Shown here: positions 43,952-56,623 of the stretch, piece by piece | How the letters are laid out: every line of letters begins with the position of its first letter | How positions within the stretch are numbered: position 1 is the first letter of the stretch | Assembly: GCF_032854445.1 (NCBI RefSeq) | Contig: NC_088304.1 | Coordinates: forward strand, 2,852,001-2,916,000 | Direction of reading: 5' to 3' | Length of the DNA stretch: 64,000 nt | DNA from: Liolophura sinensis | Lineage: Eukaryota; Mollusca; Polyplacophora; Chitonida; Chitonidae | Notes under the pieces: generated by a model | Told to the model about the DNA's origin: nothing | The model's database searches: none | The model's input: only the letters and a program-made list of their open reading frames with translations | Program-made: the position numbers and the translations under genes

Positions 43952-45846
43952 ATACCTCTGTACTTCCCGTGCTCTCCGCCAAATTTGTTTTTCTGTTCTC
44001 GCAGTCATCTCAGCTATCAGTTCCAGGTAGGTGTCCCGATGTGTCATCGGTAGTAAATCCACACAAGTATAACATTGTTGGAAAGTGGATCATAAAATTC
44101 CAACCCAACCGCTATTTTTGAATGAATAAGGTAAACTTAGGGAACAAGACAGGGCAGTGACGTTGCCCGAAAATCCGGTTTAAGGATGGTTCATATTTAC
44201 TGATACGCGGAGACCCAATTTAAAACTTTACAGCCAATTTCTTGGCTAGGCTATGACTGTATACGTGTGTAATCACAGCCCTACTGAGCTAGAATAATAC
44301 ACCATTTCACAACGTGGTACGAGTTCTCAGTCCTTAATTGAGTGGGGAGGCGGGGTGATTGGTGGGTATGGAGACTGTGTTGTAAAGTTGGAGTTGCTGT
44401 ACAATGTTTGTTGTTGACCCACATCTCAAGTGCACATCTCTAAAGCGGAGTGTTGAGTGAACTGCCGACCTGACATTATTTCCTCAGCCACATGATGTAC
44501 TTGGTAAACCTGGCTTTACAACTCCTTCCAGATGTCTTCCTTTGCATACATTCAACTTAATTGACCTTCATGATCAATTCTGAGCTCATTCCTCCATTGA
44601 AGTCAAAACCTTAACTCAGATTCATGTGACCCCTGAGATGGGTAATGTTAAAATCTCACAGGGCCCTCCTTCACATAAACCTAACTTCCAGTGAAAAATT
44701 CTTGAGTACGACACCAATGAAAAAAATTTGTAATATCTCATAATTTTGTGGAGGCATCATTTGATTAATTATCAGAATGTGGATGGTACAATATCACCTC
44801 AGGGTCGTTCAGCTGGCCAATCAGTCCACATTAAAGGTTCAGAAAATAATGAACAGTAATTCTGAACAAATCAGATCTGTTAACATTTTTAAGCTGAAAC
44901 ATCAAGCGCTTTCATTGTAGCGTTTAACTGTAAATAAGTAAATAAAAATCATCTGATGTTCTCATTTGAAAGTTGCCCCTTCCACAAGCAAAAAGGCTGT
45001 ATCTGATGATCTGGATAAACTCAAACAGTTTGATCTCAACTGGGAATTTGGTCCATGTGCAGGTAGGAGTTTTTATTGTTTTTGTTTGTTTTTTGCCTTT
45101 CAAGTGTATTGTGTAAAACAGGGGTTAAACTAGAATTAAATCAAATGAAATCTTGCAAGAACATTGTATCATCGAGAGGATAATCATTTTTGGATGAAAA
45201 CTGAAGGATAAGTAAAATTATATTGCTAGTCCTTAACACTTTGTTTACATATAAAACACATGTGCCTAGAGTTTTATCTGATTTTTTTCATCATTCTGTC
45301 ATTTTTGGAAATAAGAGTGTTTGAGATAAGCCTTTTATACTGGTAGAGAATGATTGTAGTTGACTGAATGAGTGTTTTAAAATGTGTAAACCCCGAAACA
45401 GGCATAACTCGTATGGAAAGATGGCAGAGGGCCCAGAAACATGGATTGAACCCGCCAGAAAGTGTAAGAGACCTCATCACACTTCACCCCAATGATGAGA
45501 GGTATACCAAAAGGTTAGTACGCATTTGAAATGGCTATGATGAAGGAAAGAACAGCGAAAATGAAGTGAACTGAAGTTTAGGGCAGAAGGTTTATCAGGT
45601 ATTCACCAATAGATCTGATTTTAAGACATCAGTTCTTTCAACAGTTTTAAAATCAGTCATATCATACGATTCGGATAAATGCTCCACAAAAGTACAAACA
45701 AATATGATTATCTTTTTAGTAAGTACATGTAAGTCCCATTCCAGAACTGTTTTCTACAAGAATCATTTATTCATTCATTTGTTAGTAAGCCTACATGTAA
45801 TTATTTTTTTATCTGTTTCAGCTTGTGGAATGATTATGACTTATAG
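43665..45846 (+). CDS. POLD4: POLD4, DNA polymerase delta subunit 4 (p12), complete, 4 exons
   Basis: Coding exons are 43665-43761, 44973-45062, 45402-45513 and 45822-45846. All introns are GT-AG with matching phases, and the protein has 107 residues, the same as human p12. The N-terminus MSKLLTDTYKQVKK corresponds to the PCNA-binding region of p12 (KRLITDSY in human). The conserved core is LKQFDLNWEFGPCAGITRME then RWQRAQKHGLNPP, and the tail is SLWNDYDL. Known for the family: the smallest subunit of polymerase delta, stabilising the complex, binding PCNA and being degraded after DNA damage through CRL4-Cdt2. The start is supported by alignment to the family N-terminus. It is head to head with TBL2, and its 3' side runs into a large tandem array. 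A minus-strand ORF over exon 1 is a shadow. Confidence 0.95.
43876..43955 (+). mobile_element. SINE family A tail with (AAAT)n expansion, POLD4 intron 1
   Basis: Only TAGTCTTGAGTACAGCACCA and a partly duplicated ACACCAATGAA remain. They are followed by about ten AAAT units (43914-43953), an expanded SINE tail microsatellite. Confidence 0.8.
44689..44728 (+). mobile_element. SINE family A tail remnant, POLD4 intron 1
   Basis: AATTCTTGAGTACGACACCA followed by ATGAAAAAAA is all that is left. Confidence 0.5.
44973..45062 (+). CDS. POLD4: POLD4 exon 2
   Basis: Codes residues 34-62, ending FDLNWEFGPCA. The acceptor is CATTTGAAAG, with a weak pyrimidine tract, and the donor G|GTAGGA, phase 1. Confidence 0.9.
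45402..45513 (+). CDS. POLD4: POLD4 exon 3
   Basis: Codes residues 64-99, ITRMERWQRAQKHGLNPPES to ERYTK. The acceptor is CGAAACAG and the donor AG|GTTAGT, phase 2. Confidence 0.94.
45822..45846 (+). CDS. POLD4: POLD4 exon 4 (last coding)
   Basis: A micro coding exon of 25 bp giving the end of the serine codon, LWNDYDL and TAG. The acceptor is TCTGTTTCAG. It matches the conserved SLW tail of the family. Confidence 0.9.
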
Positions 45847-46213
45847 TCTCTGTGACGGAGTTATCTCCCTTGGGAGTCGGGCAGCAACCAACAGGACAAC
45901 ATGACCAAAGTTGTCTGAAATTCATATTTCATTGCGTATAAGAATATTACATGTACATGTGTGTGTCTGAGTTGTTGTTCACATGAAAATCTGAGTGTAG
46001 TTAGAAAGAAAAAAAATTTGGAATTTGGAAAAGTATTTGTCAGTGTGGTTAGAGGTATTGTAATCAAGTAGACCTTATGCATGAAAATCTGCAAATTGAT
46101 TCAAGTGAAAAAATGCATACTGATCCATTACTACATCAGACAGCTGATAAGATTCTCAGAGTAAGTGTGAACAGTGAGCATTGTGGTTGCATAATCATGG
46201 GTTCATTTTTTAA
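45847..46213 (+). other. POLD4 3' UTR or flank
   Basis: No AATAAA was seen between the stop and the tandem array, so either a variant signal is used or the transcript extends into the array. The first clear AATAAA further on is at about 51564, beyond the array. Confidence 0.35.
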
Positions 46214-49200
46214 GACTCTCCCATCTGGGAATGTATTTCTGTGTTTGGAATACTGAGTGAGTGTGCAATACGCATATGTTGATCATCATTTGTTTGTTCA
46301 TGTAAGACTCTCCCATCTGGGAATGTATTTCTGTGTTTGGAATACTGAGTGAGTGTGCAATATGCATATGTTGATCATCATTTGTTGTTCATGTAAGACT
46401 CTCCCATCTGGGAATGTATTTCTGTGTTTGGAATACTGAGTGAGTGTGCAATACGCATATGTTGATCATCATTTGTTGTTCATGTAAGACTCTCCCATCT
46501 GGGATTGTATTTCTGTGTTTGGAATACTGAGTGAGTGTGCAATACGCATATGTTGATCATCATTTGTTTGTTCATGTAAGACTCTCCCATCTGGGAATGT
46601 ATTTCTGTGTTTGGAATACTGAGTGAGTGTGCAATACGCATATGTTGATCATCATTTGTTGTTCATGTAAGACTCTCCCATCTGGGAATGTATTTCTGTG
46701 TTTGGAATACTGAGTGAGTGTGCAATACGCATATGTTGATCATCATTTGTTTGTTCATGTAAGACTCTCCCATCTGGGATTGTATTTCTGTGTTTGGAAC
46801 TCTGAGTGAGTGTGTGCATTACACACATGTTGATCATCATTTGTTGTTCATGTAAAACTCTCCCATCTGGGAATGTATTTCTGTGTTTGGAATACTGAGT
46901 GAGTGTGTGCATTACACACATGTTGATCATGATTTGTTGTTCATGTAAGACTCTCCCATCTGGGAATGTATTTCTGTGTTTGGAATACTGAGTGAGTGTG
47001 TGCATTACACACATGTTGATCATGATTTGTTGTTCATGTAAGACTCTCCCATCTGGGAATGTATTTCTGTGTTTGGAATACTGAGTGAGTGTGCAATACG
47101 CATATGTTGATCATCATTTGTTGTTCATGTAAGACTCTCCCATCTGGGAATGTATTTCTGTGTTTGGAATACTGAGTGAGTGTGCAATACGCATATGTTG
47201 ATCATCATATGTTTGTTCATGTAAGACTCTCCCATCTGGGATTGTATTTCTGTGTTTGGAACTCTGAGTGATTGTGTGCATTACACACATGTTGATCATC
47301 ATTTGTTTGTTCATGTAAGACTCTCCAATCTGGGAATGTATTTGTGTGTTTGGAATACTGAGTGGGTGTGTGCATTACACACATGTTGATCAGCATTTGT
47401 TGTTCATGTAAGACTCTCCCATCTGGGAATGTATTTGTGTGTTTGGAATACTAAGTGAGAGTTAGTATGTGCAGTACACGTGTTGATCATCATTTGTTGT
47501 TTATGTAAGACTCTCTCATCTAGGAATGTATTTGTGTGTTTGGAATACTGAGTGAGTGTGTGCATTACACACATGTTGATCAGCATTTGTTTGTTCATGT
47601 AAGACTCTCCCATCTGGGATTGTATTTCTGTGTTTGGAATTCTGAGTGAGTGTGTGCATTACACACATGTTGATCATGATTTGTTGTTCGTGTAAGATTC
47701 TCCCATCTGGGATTGTATTTCTGTGTTTGGAATACTGAGTGAGTGTGTGCATTACACACATGTTGATCATGATTTGTTGTTCATGTAAGACTCTCCCATC
47801 TGGGATTGTATTTCTGTATTTGGAATACTGAGTGAGTGTGTGCAGTACACACATGTTGATCATGATTTGTTGTTCGTGTAAGACTCTCCCATCTGGGATT
47901 GTATTTCTGTGTTTGGAATTCTGAGTGAGTGTGTGCAGTACACACATGTTGATCATGATTTGTTGTTCGTGTAAGACTCTCCTATCTGGGATTGTATTTC
48001 TGTGTTTGGAATACTGAGTGAGTGTGTGCAGTACACACATGTTGATCATGATTTGTTGTTCATGCAAGACTCTCCTATCTGGGATTGTATTTCTGTGTTT
48101 GGAATACTGAGTGAGTGTGTGCAGTACACACATGTTGATCATGATTTGTTGTTCATGCAAGACTCTCCCATCTGGGAATGTATTTCTGTGTTTGGAATAC
48201 TGAGTGAGTGTGTGCATTACACACATGTTGATCATGATTTGTTGTTCATGTAAGACTCTCCCATCTGGGAATGTATTTCTGTGTTTGGAATACTGAGTGA
48301 GTGTGTGCATTACACACATGTTGATCATGATTTGTTGTTCATGTAAGACTCTCCCATCTGGGAATGTATTTCTGTGTTTGGAATACTGAGTGAGTGTGCA
48401 ATACGCATATGTTGATCATCATTTGTTGTTCATGTAAGACTCTCCCATCTGGGAATGTATTTCTGTGTTTGGAATACTGAGTGAGTGTGCAATACGCATA
48501 TGTTGATCATCATTTGTTGTTCATGTAAGACTCTCCCATCTGGGATTGTATTTCTGTGTTTGGAATACTGAGTGAGTGTGCAATACGCATATGTTGATCA
48601 TCATTTGTTTGTTCATGTAAGACTCTCCCATCTGGGAATGTATTTCTGTGTTTGGAATACTGAGTGAGTGTGCAATACGCATATGTTGATCATCATTTGT
48701 TGTTCATGTAAGACTCTCCCATCTGGGATTGTATTTCTGTGTTTGGAATACTGAGTGAGTGTGCAATACGCATATGTTGATCATCATTTGTTTGTTCATG
48801 TAAGACTCTCCCATCTGGGATTGTATTTCTGTGTTTGGAACTCTGAGTGAGTGTGTGCATTACACACATGTTGATCATCATTTGTTGTTCATGTAAGACT
48901 CTCCCATCTGGGAATGTATTTCTGTGTTTGGAATACTGAGTGAGTGTGTGCATTACACACATGTTGATCATGATTTGTTGTTCATGTAAGACTCTCCCAT
49001 CTGGGAATGTATTTCTGTGTTTGGAATACTGAGTGAGTGTGCAATACGCATATGTTGATCATCATTTGTTGTTCATGTAAGACTCTCCCATCTGGGAATG
49101 TATTTCTGTGTTTGGAATACTGAGTGAGTGTGCAATACGCATATGTTGATCATCATTTGTTGTTCATGTAAGACTCTCCTATCTGGGATTGTATTTCTGT

Positions 49201-51150
49201 GTTTGGAATACTGAGTGAGTGTGCAATACGCATATGTTGATCATCATTTGTTTGTTCATGTAAGACTCTCCCATCTGGGAATGTATTTCTGTGTTTGGAA
49301 TACTGAGTGAGTGTGCAATACGCATATGTTGATCATCATTTGTTGTTCATGTAAGACTCTCCCATCTGGGAATGTATTTCTGTGTTTGGAATACTGAGTG
49401 AGTGTGCAATACGCATATGTTGATCATCATTTGTTTGTTCATGTAAGACTCTCCCATCTGGGATTGTATTTCTGTGTTTGGAACTCTGAGTGAGTGTGTG
49501 CATTACACACATGTTGATCATCATTTGTTGTTCATGTAAGACTCTCCCATCTGGGAATGTATTTCTGTGTTTGGAATACTGAGTGAGTGTGTGCATTACA
49601 CACATGTTGATCATGATTTGTTGTTCATGTAAGACTCTCCCATCTGGGAATGTATTTCTGTGTTTGGAATACTGAGTGAGTGTGCAATACGCATATGTTG
49701 ATCATCATTTGTTGTTCATGTAAGACTCTCCCATCTGGGAATGTATTTCTGTGTTTGGAATACTGAGTGAGTGTGCAATACGCATATGTTGATCATCATA
49801 TGTTTGTTCATGTAAGACTCTCCCATCTGGGATTGTATTTCTGTGTTTGGAACTCTGAGTGATTGTGAGCATTACACACATGTTGATCATCATTTGTTTG
49901 TTCATGTAAGACTCTCCAATCTGGGAATGTATTTGTGTGTTTGGAATACTGAGTGGGTGTGTGCATTACACACATGTTGATCAGCATTTGTTGTTCATGT
50001 AAGACTCTCCCATCTGGGAATGTATTTGTGTGTTTGGAATACTAAGTGAGAGTTAGTATGTGCAGTACACGTGTTGATCATCATTTGTTGTTTATGTAAG
50101 ACTCTCTCATCTAGGAATGTATTTGTGTGTTTGGAATACTGAGTGAGTGTGTGCATTACACACATGTTGATCAGCATTTGTTTGTTCATGTAAGACTCTC
50201 CCATCTGGGATTGTATTTCTGTGTTTGGAATTCTGAGTGAGTGTGTGCATTACACACATGTTGATCATGATTTGTTGTTCGTGTAAGATTCTCCCATCTG
50301 GGATTGTATTTCTGTGTTTGGAATACTGAGTGAGTGTGTGCATTACACACATGTTGATCATGATTTGTTGTTCATGTAAGACTCTCCCATCTGGGATTGT
50401 ATTTCTGTATTTGGAATATTGAGTGAGTGTGTGCAGTACACACATGTTGATCATGATTTGTTGTTCGTGTAAGACTCTCCCATCTGGGATTGTATTTCTG
50501 TGTTTGGAATTCTGAGTGAGTGTGTGCAGTACACACATGTTGATCATGATTTGTTGTTCGTGTAAGACTCTCCTATCTGGGATTGTATTTCTGTGTTTGG
50601 AATACTGAGTGAGTGTGTGCAGTACACACATGTTGATCATGATTTGTTGTTCATGCAAGACTCTCCTATCTGGGATTGTATTTCTGTGTTTGGAATACTG
50701 AGTGAGTGTGTGCAGTACACACATGTTGATCATGATTTGTTGTTCATGCAAGACTCTCCCATCTGGGAATGTATTTCTGTGTTTGGAATACTGAGTGAGT
50801 GTGTGCAGTGCAGACATGTTGATCATGATTTGTTGTTCACGTAAGACTCTCCCATCTGGGAATGTATTTCTGTGTTTGGAATGCTGAGTGAGAGTTAGTA
50901 TGTGCAGTACACACATGTTGATCATCATTTGTTGTTCATGTAAGACTCTGCCATCTGGTAATGTATTTCTGTGTTTGGATTTCTGAGTGAGTGTGTGCAT
51001 TACACACATGTTGATCATGATTTGTTGTTCATGTAAGACTCTCCCATCTGGGAATGTATTTCTGTGTTTTTAATACTGAGTGAGTATGTGCAGTACACAC
51101 ATGTTGATCATGATTTGTTGTTCACGTAAGACTCTCCCATCTGGGATTGT
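46214..51150. repeat. Satellite-like array, ~91-bp unit, ~54 copies
   Basis: The unit runs from AAGACTCTCCCATCTGGGAA and TGTATTTCTGTGTTTGGAAT to TGTTGATCATCATTTGTTGT and TCATGT. Two main subtypes differ in the middle: GTGTGCAATACGCATATG and GTGTGTGCATTACACACATG. Long stretches recur at an offset of 2,591 bp (for example 46,750-48,250 versus 49,340-50,840) with very few differences. Minus-strand ORFs up to 303 codons are artefacts of the repeat and are duplicated with it. Confidence 0.95.
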
Positions 51151-51656
51151 GTTTTCCTCAGCATATGCACTTTATGCTTCTTTTGATACTGCTCATCACA
51201 TTATAATTGTAATGCCACCAATATGGTATAAAACCGTTATTATTGACACATTCGTTCATTTAAAAGTCTATGTGAAAGATCTTTTAAAAGAGCTCTCAGA
51301 CTTCTGTCATATTTAAGTTTGTACAACAGGGCTCACTTCCACAAAACTTTGTTCCTCCAATTTCCCGTAACCTTTTGTATAAATGACATGGTCTATTTTT
51401 TTAGCTTCAGAAGGCATCTTGGTTGGTGGAAAAAGTTATGATAAAATTAATGTACAAAGTTTTTTGAAAGTCGGTGAAAGCGTGTGTCTTTGTAAAGTTA
51501 ATCTTATATTAGCATGTTGTATCATCAAATTGTCTTACATTGGTAAAGGTTGCCTAACAGAACAAATAAAGGTTTATACCTCATTTGTAAGTTTTTCCTC
51601 AACACTTATGTAGGCCATGTATGTCTGTGTAAGCCATCCTAAAGCTTTTCCTGCTG
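51151..51656. other. Unique spacer between two arrays
   Basis: This is AT-rich DNA with a possible AATAAA at about 51564. The ORFs at 51080-51316 and 51383-51613 have no motif. Confidence 0.4.
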
Positions 51657-53115
51657 CCTGCTCTAGATAAATACCTTATGGTGTGTTTATGCTTGAGAGC
51701 TCCTACAACCTGCTTGAGATAGATACCTTATGATGTGTTTATGCTTGGGAGCTCATACAACCTACTCTAGATAAATACCTTATGATGTGTTTATGCTTAG
51801 GAGCTCATACAACCTGCTCTAGATAAACACCTTATGGTGTATTAATTTTATACTTGGGAGCTCATACAACCTGCTTGAGATAGATACCTTATGATGTGTT
51901 TATGCTTGGGAGCTCATACAACCTACTCTAGATAAATACCTTATGATGTGTTTATGCTTAGGAGCTCATACAACCTGCTCTAGATAAACACCTTATGGTG
52001 TATTTATACTTGGGAGCTCATACAACCTGCTTGAGATAGATACCTTATGATGTGTTTATGCTTGGGAGCTCATACAACCTACTGTAGATAAATACCTTAT
52101 GATGTGTTTATGCTTGGGAGCTTATACAACCTGCTTGAGATAGATACCTTATGATGTGTTTATGCTTGGGAGCTCATACAACCTACTCTAGATAAATACC
52201 TTATGATGTGTTTATGCTTGGGAGCTCATACAACCTGCTCGAGATAGATACCCCCTGTGTTTATGCTTGGGAGCTTATACAACCTGCTCTAGATAAATAC
52301 CTTATGGTGTGTTTATGCTTGGGAGCTCATACAACCTGCTCTAGATAAATACCTTATGATGTGTTTATGCTTGGGAGCTTATACAACCTGCTCTAGATCA
52401 ATACCTTATGATGTGTTTATGTTTGGGAGCTCATACAACCTGCTTGAGATAGATACCTTATGATGTGTTTATGGTTAGGAGCTTATACAACCTGCTCTAG
52501 ATAAATACCTTATGATGTGTTTATGCTTGGGAGCTTATACAACCTGCTTGAGATAGATACCTTTTGATGTGTTTATGCTTGGGAGCTTATACAACCTGCT
52601 CGAGATAAATACCTTATGGTGTGTTTATGCTTGGGAGATTATACAACCTGCTTGAGATAGATACCTTTTGATGTGTTTATGCTTGGGAGCTTATACAACC
52701 TGCTCGAGATAAATACCTTATGATGTGTTTATGCTTGGGAGCTTATACAACCTGCTCTAGGTAAATACCTTATGATGTGTTTATGCTGAGGAGCTTATAC
52801 AACCTATTCTAGATGAGTACCGTATGATGTGTTTATGCTTGGGAGCTTATACAACCTGTTCGAGATAGATACCTTATGACGTGTTTATGCTTGGGAGCTT
52901 ATACAACCTGTTCGAGATAAATACCTTATGGTGCGTTTATGTTTTCGAGCTTATACAACCTGCTCTAGGTAAATACCTTATGGTGTGTTTATGCTTTCGA
53001 GCTTATACAACCTGCTCTAGATAAACACCTTATAGTGTGTTTATGCTTAGGAGCTCATACAACCTGCTCGAGATAAATACCTTATGATGTGTTCATGCTT
53101 GGGAACTCATACATG
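51657..53115. repeat. Minisatellite, 52-bp unit, ~28 copies
   Basis: The unit is CTCTAGATAAATACCTTATG, ATGTGTTTATGCTTGGGAGC and TCATACAACCTG. Variants alternate CTCTAGATAAATA with CTTGAGATAGATA, and GAGCTC with GAGCTT. Alternation of variants suggests partial dimer-level amplification. Confidence 0.93.
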
Positions 53116-53130
53116 TGTATACCACCTTTC

Positions 53131-53297
53131 CAGTTCATGCTGTTTTCATCCCTGGTCGCACGTGCGAAGGTCTGTCAGCAAGGTGTGGATGGTCACAGGT
53201 TTCGAGCCCGGATTCCTCCCACTGTAATGCTTATTGCCGTCAAATAAGTGAAATATTCTTGAGTACGGCGTAGATCGCAAATCACACAGATAAATGT
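53131..53297 (+). mobile_element. SINE family A, 5'-truncated diverged copy
   Basis: It starts in the body (CCAGTTCATGCTG) and keeps the tail core AATATTCTTGAGTACGGCGT. It lies directly after the 52-bp array. Confidence 0.8.
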
Positions 53298-55875
53298 ATG
53301 GCCTTTCCTGTATCATTGTTTCGTTGTCTTTGTTGTAATGTCATGCAACGGTACTTAATTTTTAGTTTTTTTGTTTTAGATTCTACGCGATAGTATAAAT
53401 ATCCTTGTATCTGTATCTTGCCTTTCTTGCAGAGAAGAGCATGATAGTTGTGATAGATTATCTCCCCTATGTGCTCAATTGATTCTTAGCTTTTAATATC
53501 TAGCTTTGTTTTGTTTGTACCAGAAATGTTGTATGTAGTTTTGTTTTCTTTTTTAAGCATTTGGCTAATTCTGTGCCAACATTTTTAAGGATTATGTTTT
53601 AAAGTTTAAGCAAATGTTTGTGTCCGTTGTTATATGGAGAAACCAATAGTATATCTACAGTACATATATCCATATACATGTATGAAATAAATATATCCAT
53701 TTTATAAAGGGACCTTCTTTTTTTTTTTTTACTTCTTACTTTAGAAACTCTTTGTTGAGAAATATGTGACGTTAGGACTGGCTGTATAATGTGTCCGATT
53801 TCCACCAAGTCTGTCTGATATATGTCCGTCATCACGTTCTTAGGTTCGTTGGTATTTAGCTGTTGATGTTGTTGTCTGTACTGTATATCCAGGTGTCCGT
53901 CCGCTTGATCGACCATTGGTCTGCATTTGGACAGTACGAAATCTCCCCAACTGCTGCATAGGCGGAATTGAAAGCTTTGGGACAAAGAATTGCTCAAATT
54001 ATTATCTTTCAATAAATACCAGACTCTTGGCTCTACTATATAGTGTTAAACCTGAAAAAGTTATAATGAGACGCTTTATCAATTTTAGGAGCTGTATCAT
54101 TCTACCGATTTGGAACGGTAACACGTATGCAGACGAGGCTGATATTTTGTGAAAGGCAGTTATTTAGGTTATTTAAAATAATAATAATATTTAAAAAAGT
54201 AAGACTGTATTTGCGTGGGTCGATTTTTGTCAAAAATCTCCGGTATAGTCTTTTTGAACAAATTCGGTTTGTAGACTGATGATCTTTTTGGATTTCCCTG
54301 TCCATTCATCCTATCGTTACTGTTTTGAACGACGTTAAAGTGTTTTGAAACTGTAGCACATTATATCTTTGTCCATACAATGTCTTTAGAACCACCATGG
54401 ACTGAATTGAAGCCTCATGATATTGGCGTGAATTAAGTCAAATTTCGATGTTTGGTCAAGTGAGAATAACACTTGGGAGAATGAGCCAGGAAGAGCCCTT
54501 TTAGAACACATAAAGGAGACCCAGGGTATGTAGGAGCCGTTTTGCAGGACCCATTTTGCAGGACCCATTGCTTGGTGATTTTTCAGTTCCATATGTAAAG
54601 AACCATCATGTAGGCTATTATCACATCCCGAAAGAGGGTGTATGCGACCTCACTGGTGTTAAACGATCAAATAAATAAATAAATAAATCAGATGGCATGC
54701 CTTCTCTTGGACAAAGAGCTAGGTTGAGTGTTCAAATCCACCCATCGTTAGATAAAGAGGATAGCCCGCTACCTGGCACTGTCGTTTATCTTCAGTACTC
54801 TTGAGTATCTAACATATATCCCCAAACCACAAAAGAAACAAATATCCGGATATCACATGAGGGATAATTTTCTAAGGTGGACAATTTGCAAATACTAGCA
54901 ATGCACTTGAGTTGTCGCCCTTGTGTGCCTGGTGAAGACTCGCTTGCACCTGCGCATGTCCATATTTAGGCCTGTTTCGGACAGCTCTGTTTTTTTTTCT
55001 AAATCCTTGAAACTTATTCTTTATAAAATGTTACCTTTGTATATACGTGACATTTAAAAAACAAATAGACTTCAGTTAAATAGACGTGTGACAAGTCGGA
55101 CAGGCATAATTTTTGACGTTCCATTCATTGGAACTAGTTACGGGGAGTTTTAATTTAAACCTTGTAGTTATTAATATTTGGTAATATTATGAACCGGATC
55201 AGTGAATGAGCATATGACATAATTAGTCGTTTGATAGATTATTGCTCTTTTAAGATTGAATTGATATAGATGACTTAAATGATTTTTACATCCAACCTTT
55301 TGGCAGTGGCCTATGGAAGGGGATATCCGCCAAAACCGTATGCGTGGGACTTCGAACGGTGCAAGTTCTACGCTGCTGTGTAAGTCTGCAGCGTCTGCTA
55401 TGTTGCTACCGAAATGCGAGTAAGGTATGTAATCTGAGCATTGTAAATTGTGATGCCGCAGGCGCTGTGTTTCGATGGCGTGCATTTGTTTCCATCATTG
55501 CAGCTCAGGCTATGGATGAGACGCATATGCCAGTAACGCTGTTAGCCACATACACGTCTTACAACACTGCTCTCACCTGTGGCGATGCGCAATTATGACA
55601 ACAGGGAGCGCTGTATTCAACTAAACGAAAAAATAATAACCGCTCCCAATCCTGGAAGAACAGTCCACTTTACGGCAAACTGTTCAGTTGTCGTTGTTGT
55701 TGTTAAGATAATAAGACGTCAATCATGGATGGGTTATGCTAATTACACAAAAAAATTGCTAGGACTTTTTAGTAGTTTTGCTGATGATTTCATTACAAGT
55801 GTTGCGACAATGTTTGAAAAACCCTTTTCAATTTGTAATGATATTATGAGCGTTGTTAATATTTTAGCAGTCGAT
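53298..55875. other. Non-coding stretch, no gene seen
   Basis: ORFs at 53599-54012, 55171-55485, 55344-55598 and 55579-55935 show no family motif and overlap each other on opposite strands. An AAATAAATAAATAAATC tail at about 54670-54690 follows TGGTGTTAAACGATC and looks like another SINE end. Confidence 0.35.
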
Positions 55876-55888
55876 TCAAATCTGTTGT

Positions 55889-56166
55889 GGGGCCTCCGTG
55901 TCTCAGTCGGTGAGCGCGCTAGCGCAGCGTCGTGACCCAGGAGCCTCTCACCAATGCGGTCGCTGTCAGTTCAGGTCCAGATCATATTGGCTTCCTCTCC
56001 AAGCTGTACGTGGGAAGGTCTCGCGGCAACCTGCGGATGGTCGTGGGTTTCCTCCCGATCTATGCCCGGTTTCCTCCCACCATAATGCTGGCCGCCGTCG
56101 CATAAGTGAAATATTCTTGAGTACCGTACGGCGTAAAACACCTATCGAATAAATCAAAAAGATAAA
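55889..56166 (+). mobile_element. SINE family A, full length with 13-bp TSD
   Basis: The head GGGCCTCCGTGTCTCAGTCG, the body and the tail are complete. The perfect duplication TCAAATCTGTTGT lies at 55876-55888 and 56167-56179, so insertion was recent. The tail core has a small internal duplication (GTACCGTACGGCG). Confidence 0.93.
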
Positions 56167-56349
56167 TCAAATCTGTTGTTTACATTTTGGTCGCAGTAGT
56201 TCAAAGTGTCCGCCATCTTGTATGGGCACACTCACAGTCAGAAGGTTGCCCAGCAGCCCCATGGGTTTAGGGGGCCCCTAAATTTACACTGACTTTCAAA
56301 ATTTAACGTTTTGTGTTTTTATTTTATTTCTTTTTTTTTTGGGTTTTTT

Positions 56350-56364
56350 GGGGGGGGGGGGGGG
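56350..56364. repeat. Poly-G run
   Basis: Fifteen consecutive G after a T-rich tract; its length is prone to sequencing error. Confidence 0.9.
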
Positions 56365-56515
56365 TTGCATATGTGGCAGGCCATGTGTTTGCCCATTGGC
56401 CCATGATAATATTATACTAAGACAATCTTTTAATCTAACACTATCTGAGAGCAAATAAACACTTAGGTGTTGTATTCCGCACCTTCGTCGTATGTTTCAC
56501 GTCAGAAATGTTATA

Positions 56516-56613
56516 GCCTCTGTGGTCGTCGGTTTCCCCCGGGATTTACTCGGTTTCTTTCCACAACAAGTGAAATATTCTTGAGTAAGGTGTAAAACAC
56601 CAATCAAATAAAT
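56516..56613 (+). mobile_element. SINE family A, 5'-truncated with TSD
   Basis: Truncated body and tail are flanked by AAATGTTATA at 56506-56515 and 56614-56623. Confidence 0.85.
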
Positions 56614-56623
56614 AAATGTTATA

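Noticed and set aside
43574-44062. 162-codon minus-strand ORF with hydrophobic segments
   Set aside because: It is the shadow of POLD4 exon 1 and crosses a SINE tail with (AAAT)n; the plus strand has the recognised protein.
50107-51018. 303-codon minus-strand ORF, with similar ones at 47516-48328 and elsewhere in the array
   Set aside because: These are read-through of the 91-bp satellite, repeated exactly with the 2,591-bp duplication; no non-repeat domain and no splice context.
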